From Lacihabitans sp. CCS-44 (GTDB lineage: Bacteria > Bacteroidota > Bacteroidia > Cytophagales > Spirosomataceae), in contig NZ_RJUE01000003.1 in the NCBI RefSeq assembly GCF_024343735.1, forward strand, positions 120,719 through 184,718: DNA of 64,000 nt, given 5' to 3'. The position numbers and the translations under genes are program-made. Of this stretch, positions 60,328 through 64,000 are shown piece by piece; the stretch's first letter is position 1; every line of letters starts with the position of its first letter. Under the pieces are notes generated by a model that was given only the letters and a program-made list of their open reading frames with translations, ran no database searches and was not told the origin of the DNA.

Positions 60328-62202
60328 ATGTACCAAAAGATTATACTTTTCATATTCGTTGCCATAAATACTTTTGCCAATACACCTAAAAGCCAAAGAA
60401 TAGCCAATTATGACATAAAAGTCAGCCTAAATCCCCAAACCAAGACGCTAAAAGGTAGCCAAACTTTAACATGGACCAACAAAACATCAAAACCTACTTC
60501 CGAACTTCAGTTTCATCTTTATCTCAATGCCTTCAAAGACGAAAACTCTACTTTTTTCAAAGAATCAGGCGGACAATTGCGTGGTGACAAAATGGATACT
60601 ACCAAACTTCGAAACTTCGGAAATATCTATTTGAGCACATTAAAAATCAGAAATGGGGAAAATCTTTATCCAAAAATAAAATTCATTCAAACCGACGACT
60701 TTAATGTTTACGACAAAACAGTAATTCAAGTAAAACTATCAAAAGCTGTGAATCCGGGCGAAACGATAGTTTTAGATCTGGATTTTAGGGCGAAGCTACC
60801 CAAAATATTTGCCAGAACCGGCTGGGCCGACCACGATTATTTTTTTGTAGGCCAATGGTTTCCAAAAATCGGAGTTTTGGAAGAAAACGGAAAATGGAAT
60901 TGCCATCAGTTTCATGCAAACACCGAATTTTTTGCAGATTTTGGAAACTACAATGTACAAATAACTCTCCCGAAAAACTTCATCATAGCAGGCTCTGGCG
61001 AAAAGAAAGCTGAGATAATCCACAAAAACAACACAAAAACTGTGAGATTTGAGGCAACCGATGTCCATGATTTTGCTTGGACGGCGTCTCCTCATTATAA
61101 ATACTTAGAAGAAAAGTACAAAGGCATAACAATCATGGCTTATGTGCAGCCAGAGCATTTTTCAATGGCTCATAGATATTTTGAATCTGCAAAAAACTCC
61201 ATTGATTATATGGAAAAAAACGTAGGCAAGTATCCACACAGTACATTATCGCTCATAGACCCAACTTTGGCTGGTTCTGGCTCAGGTGGTATGGAATACC
61301 CAACGCTCATAACTTGTGGGAGTTATTGGGGTGTAGGCAGTTGGGGTAAGTTTCAGGAAGTTGTAACTATCCACGAATTTGTCCATCAGTATTTCCAAGG
61401 CATGGTGGCTAGCAATGAGTTTGAAGACTCTTGGATGGACGAAGGCTTTACACAATATTACGAAGGCCGTATCATGCAGCAATACTATAAAGGCCAACAA
61501 GCCAACATTTTCGGGTTTACACTCCACGATTTAGCCTCCTCAAGAGCCAGTTATGTCATGATGGACAATCCAAAAATATCAGAAATACGAAGAAATGCAT
61601 GGAGTTACCCAGGCGGAACTTATGGCATTATGACTTATCAAAAAACTGCCACTTGGCTAAAAACCTTAGAAGGTCTCCTAGGCACAAAAGTTATGGACGA
61701 TGTCATGCAAACCTATTTTGCACGCTACAAATTTAAACATCCCACACCACAAGACTTTATAAACACCGCCAATGAAATTGCCGCCAAGCAAACAAAATTC
61801 CAAAATTTAGATTGGTTTTTTAAACAGGTATTATTTGAGGCTCCAGACTGCGACTATGCCGTTTCTGCAATTACAAACGCACCAAGAAAACAAACGCCAT
61901 TTGGTACTTTTACAGTGAGCCGACTGGGCGAAATGACCATGCCAGCACAAATAAAAGTAGTTTTTGATGATAAGAAATTCTTGATCCTAAACTGGGACGG
62001 CAAGGAACGTTACAAAAAATACAAGTTTAATAAGAGAATCAGATATGCCCAAATAGACCCAAATTATATCAATTGGATGGATTTGAATATGATCAACAAC
62101 TCCATGGCAGCAAAAGAACCCACCAAAGCTGCAGCAAAATACAGCACGAAAATGCTTTTTTGGGTGCAGAGAGTATTGTTTTTCTTTGGGGGGCTGGGGT
62201 GA
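60328..62202 (+). CDS. M1-family zinc metallopeptidase
   Basis: A 624-residue exported peptidase (signal ends NTFANTPKSQ). The M1 architecture is present. An N-terminal beta-saddle domain (IANYDIKVSLNPQTKTLKGSQTLTWTNKTS) is followed by GGMEYPTLITCG, equivalent to the GAMEN substrate loop. The zinc site is H349-E-F-V-H353 in VTIHEFVHQYFQG, with Glu372 in SWMDEGFTQYYEG. The C-terminal part matches the short M1 form without the large armadillo domain. It cleaves N-terminal residues from peptides in the periplasm. It shares a transcript with the hydrolase upstream. Confidence 0.93.
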   Translation: MYQKIILFIFVAINTFANTPKSQRIANYDIKVSLNPQTKTLKGSQTLTWTNKTSKPTSELQFHLYLNAFKDENSTFFKESGGQLRGDKMDTTKLRNFGNIYLSTLKIRNGENLYPKIKFIQTDDFNVYDKTVIQVKLSKAVNPGETIVLDLDFRAKLPKIFARTGWADHDYFFVGQWFPKIGVLEENGKWNCHQFHANTEFFADFGNYNVQITLPKNFIIAGSGEKKAEIIHKNNTKTVRFEATDVHDFAWTASPHYKYLEEKYKGITIMAYVQPEHFSMAHRYFESAKNSIDYMEKNVGKYPHSTLSLIDPTLAGSGSGGMEYPTLITCGSYWGVGSWGKFQEVVTIHEFVHQYFQGMVASNEFEDSWMDEGFTQYYEGRIMQQYYKGQQANIFGFTLHDLASSRASYVMMDNPKISEIRRNAWSYPGGTYGIMTYQKTATWLKTLEGLLGTKVMDDVMQTYFARYKFKHPTPQDFINTANEIAAKQTKFQNLDWFFKQVLFEAPDCDYAVSAITNAPRKQTPFGTFTVSRLGEMTMPAQIKVVFDDKKFLILNWDGKERYKKYKFNKRIRYAQIDPNYINWMDLNMINNSMAAKEPTKAAAKYSTKMLFWVQRVLFFFGGLG

Positions 62203-62521
62203 TGCAGTAGCTTAAAAACCTTGTAAATATGTAAATAAATCACCCCGAAAGGATTTGCCAAAATCGTGAGTCTATTGGGCAAATTAAATCTTAAATAATT
62301 TTTGATTAAGAGAACAACTACCTTTATATTTGATTCCTTGATTTTACGACCGAGATATTCAGAATCAAAAAATATATCGGAACCTCAAATAAACACAAAA
62401 AATATGTCTGCCCACAAAAAACAATTCAAACCACTAAAAATCAATTTTTTAAACAAATTAATAGCAAAAGGATAATTGAGATATTTATCTACCTCTGGAA
62501 AATAGGTAGATAAATATACTC
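62203..62521. other. gap ending in a 14-bp hairpin, left edge of the cassette-like unit
   Basis: 319 bp without a credible gene (a 23-codon frame at 62404 was not accepted). Near its end ATATTTATCTACCT (62481-62494) pairs perfectly with AGGTAGATAAATAT (62504-62517) around a 9-nt loop. There is no T-run, so it is not a typical terminator. It lies four bases before GTTAGTGGC. Confidence 0.5.
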
Positions 62522-62530
62522 GTTAGTGGC
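62522..62530 (+). other. left boundary motif GTTAGTGGC (integron R'-like)
   Basis: GTTAGTGGC is the exact reverse complement of GCCACTAAC at 63918-63926. In integron cassettes the 5' end begins with TTRRRY and the cassette's own attC carries the complementary sequence at its 3' end. This pair behaves that way, although GTTAGTG departs from GTTRRRY at one position. Confidence 0.4.
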
Positions 62531-62559
62531 AAGGCTAACAGACGCATAAAATCAATAGA

Positions 62560-63909
62560 ATGAAGATTAGAAAAATTAAATGGAAAAACCATTCCGTACT
62601 AGGGAACTTAGAACTTGATCTGACAACTTCAGCAACAGGCGAAGATTTCGATAACATAATATTTGCTGGTGAAAATGGGACTGGTAAAACATCTATTCTA
62701 GAAACGACAAGTACTTTTCTTAATGTAGGGACATTCGAACATTTTGAACACATAGAATTTAGTATTGGTAATCAAATATTTACTGCTATTCATGCGACAG
62801 ACGGAACCACCCACAAAAACTTTTTTGATATAAAAGATAGCTCGGGTGTAGTTAGAGGAATCAGAACCGACAGAAGTAACAACCCACAACTGCTAGAATC
62901 AGACATTAAAGATCTAAGATATTATGGTTGTGTCTTTTCCAAAGCTAGAGCGGACTACAAAACACAACAGATTACTTCAACAACCACTAAGCAACTTGAT
63001 ATTGAAAAATATGATGTTGACCAACAGGATGATTTCACATCATTAAAACAACTCTTAGTTGACATCAAAAATCAAGATGAATCTGATTACATGAAACTTA
63101 ATGAGACATTAGGGGCAAATCCCAAATCTGTTCCAGAGTTTTATCCAACTTCGAAAACCTTCCGATTTAAGAATGCTTTTGATAATTTCTTTGAAAAAAT
63201 TGAATTTGAAGGCGTTGTAGACAGCTTAAATGAAAAACAATTACTATTTAACAAAAACGGGAAAACAATAACAATTGACAATCTAAGTACCGGCGAAAAA
63301 CAAATCGTATTTAGAGGTATCTACCTTTTAAAAAACAGCAAAAAACTGGACGGTGCAGCAATTATGATTGATGAACCAGAACTGAGCATGCACCCTAAGT
63401 GGCAGAAGAAAATATTAAAATACTTTAAAGACCTATTTACCGAATCTAGCATTCAAAAAACACAACTTTTTATTGCTACCCATTCAGAGCATGTTTTGAG
63501 TGAGGCCTTAAGCGATAAGACAAAAAATTTAGTAATAGTACTAACTGAAACTGGAGGAGTTATTAGTGCAAAAAAGATTGATGCACCTTCTGTATTACCA
63601 TCAATAACAAACGCTGAAACAAATTATTTAGCCTTCGATATTGTTTCAAATGACTATCATATTGAACTCTACGGATGGCTACAGCAAAAGGAATCTAAAA
63701 ACACTGTGAAGTCTTGTGACGACTTTATTAAGAATAATTCGTTTTATAATTCAACGACTCATGGAAAAGCATCGTCATTTGGCACAACTACCTATGACAC
63801 TTTATGCACATATATTAGAAATGCCATCGACCATCCAGACCCAAGTCGGACATATACAGAAGACCAATTGAGAATTTCCACAGAATTATTAATACAATTA
63901 TGCCGATAA
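62560..63909 (+). CDS. AAA/ABC-type ATPase with a C-terminal HEPN-like motif
   Basis: A 449-residue protein of the AAA_15/OLD-like ATPase class. Walker A GENGTGKT is at residues 37-44 (FAGENGTGKTSILETTS). The ABC-like signature LSTGEKQIVFRG, Walker B IMIDEPELSMHPKW and the switch LFIATHSEHVLSEAL complete the ATPase. The last 80 residues form a helical tail with DTLCTYIRNAIDHPDPSRTYTEDQL; R420-N-A-I-D-H425 fits the HEPN RNase motif (R-N-x-x-x-H). ATPase-plus-HEPN proteins such as RloC and PrrC are anti-phage anticodon nucleases, and a similar role is a hypothesis here. The gene fills a cassette-like unit: its start is 38 nt after the left motif and its stop 8 nt before the right one. Confidence 0.8.
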   Translation: MKIRKIKWKNHSVLGNLELDLTTSATGEDFDNIIFAGENGTGKTSILETTSTFLNVGTFEHFEHIEFSIGNQIFTAIHATDGTTHKNFFDIKDSSGVVRGIRTDRSNNPQLLESDIKDLRYYGCVFSKARADYKTQQITSTTTKQLDIEKYDVDQQDDFTSLKQLLVDIKNQDESDYMKLNETLGANPKSVPEFYPTSKTFRFKNAFDNFFEKIEFEGVVDSLNEKQLLFNKNGKTITIDNLSTGEKQIVFRGIYLLKNSKKLDGAAIMIDEPELSMHPKWQKKILKYFKDLFTESSIQKTQLFIATHSEHVLSEALSDKTKNLVIVLTETGGVISAKKIDAPSVLPSITNAETNYLAFDIVSNDYHIELYGWLQQKESKNTVKSCDDFIKNNSFYNSTTHGKASSFGTTTYDTLCTYIRNAIDHPDPSRTYTEDQLRISTELLIQLCR

Positions 63910-63917
63910 AAAGCCCA

Positions 63918-63977
63918 GCCACTAACAGCTAAGGCTTCGTTCGGCATGCAATGCCTAGAATGAAGCCAATGTTGAAC
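63918..63977 (+). other. attC-like imperfect hairpin
   Basis: A 60-nt structure starting with GCCACTAAC and ending with GTTGAAC, the latter a full match to the integron R' box GTTRRRY. Between them GGCTTCGTTC pairs with GAATGAAGCC (one G-T). GGCAT pairs with ATGCC around loop GCA, leaving a 2-nt bulge (TA) on one side only. Size, box order and one-sided bulge resemble attC sites. No integrase is in the window; 63978-64000 would be the start of the next unit. Confidence 0.45.
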
Positions 63978-64000
63978 TTAATCTCGAGGAGTTTAGTTTT

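Noticed and set aside
62404..62475. 23-codon frame (MSAHKKQFKPLK and on) before the cassette-like unit
   Set aside because: Too short, no promoter or family match, and very AT-rich sequence makes such frames common.
62481..62517. 14-bp hairpin considered as the terminator of the M1 peptidase gene
   Set aside because: It lies about 280 bp after the stop and has no T-run; proximity to the GTTAGTGGC motif makes a recombination-site role more plausible.

Overview
The window looks like a chromosomal segment of a low-GC Bacteroidota bacterium, most likely order Cytophagales. Supporting signs are Bacteroidota-type promoters (TTTG, about 19 nt, TAnnTTTG) and few Shine-Dalgarno sites. Others are a MurF-alanine racemase fusion, a fused CcoN-CcoO cbb3 oxidase subunit, an OstA-like protein, a PorE-like OmpA protein and a type IX sorting-tail protein. 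Nearly all assignments come from reading translated motifs; no database search was possible.

Layout. 1-3250: tail of a VCBS/FG-GAP protein, then an AT-rich patch with a UPF1/DNA2-like SF1 helicase, a small unknown gene and an orphan HigA antitoxin. 3.5-9.4 kb: lipoprotein amidohydrolase, quinone-reductase-like enzyme, one-cluster ferredoxin, SRPBCC protein, family 16 glycanase and a DEAD-box helicase. 9.5-10 kb: a ParE-type toxin-antitoxin pair. 10-15.2 kb: a carbohydrate cluster (TIM-barrel isomerase, two Gfo/Idh/MocA dehydrogenases, divergent FucP-like MFS transporter). 15.2-17.8 kb: coaX, an outer-membrane protein and lptC. 17.9-18.9 kb: a KilA-N gene with striking palindromes. 18.9-22 kb: recN leading a run that ends with SCO and cytochrome c genes. 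22-23 kb: a gene-free repeat region. 23-31.3 kb: PorE-like protein, tilS, OstA-like protein, pdxH and a DUF349 protein. 31.5 kb: tRNA-Thr followed by a decayed partial copy of itself.

33-39 kb is a cbb3 terminal oxidase operon read leftward (ccoNO, small subunit, ccoP, ccoG, ccoH, SafE-like copper protein). 39.2-40.2 kb is a YhcG/DUF1016 nuclease gene broken by one amber codon. 40.4-45.7 kb holds galK, glpD and murF-alr. 45.7-46.3 kb is a second toxin-antitoxin pair, followed by aroA and envelope genes. A third, VapBC-like pair (52.2-52.8 kb) has a frameshifted toxin. Then come an N-carbamoylputrescine amidase, NfeD/SPFH proteins, a pseudouridine synthase with a long repetitive tail, an alanine-rich helical-repeat protein, a type IX cargo-like protein, an alpha/beta hydrolase and an M1 peptidase.

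The right edge (62.5-64 kb) is the most unusual part. A single ATPase gene with a C-terminal HEPN-like RNxxxH motif is tightly enclosed by complementary 9-mers, GTTAGTGGC on the left and GCCACTAAC on the right. The right-hand 9-mer begins a 60-nt imperfect hairpin shaped like an integron attC site. This suggests a gene cassette carrying a possible defence or toxin protein. Other notable points are a 32-bp near-perfect palindrome inside the KilA-N gene that shares its half-site with that gene's promoter, and three tandem repeats of about 180 bp with compensatory changes in a hairpin.
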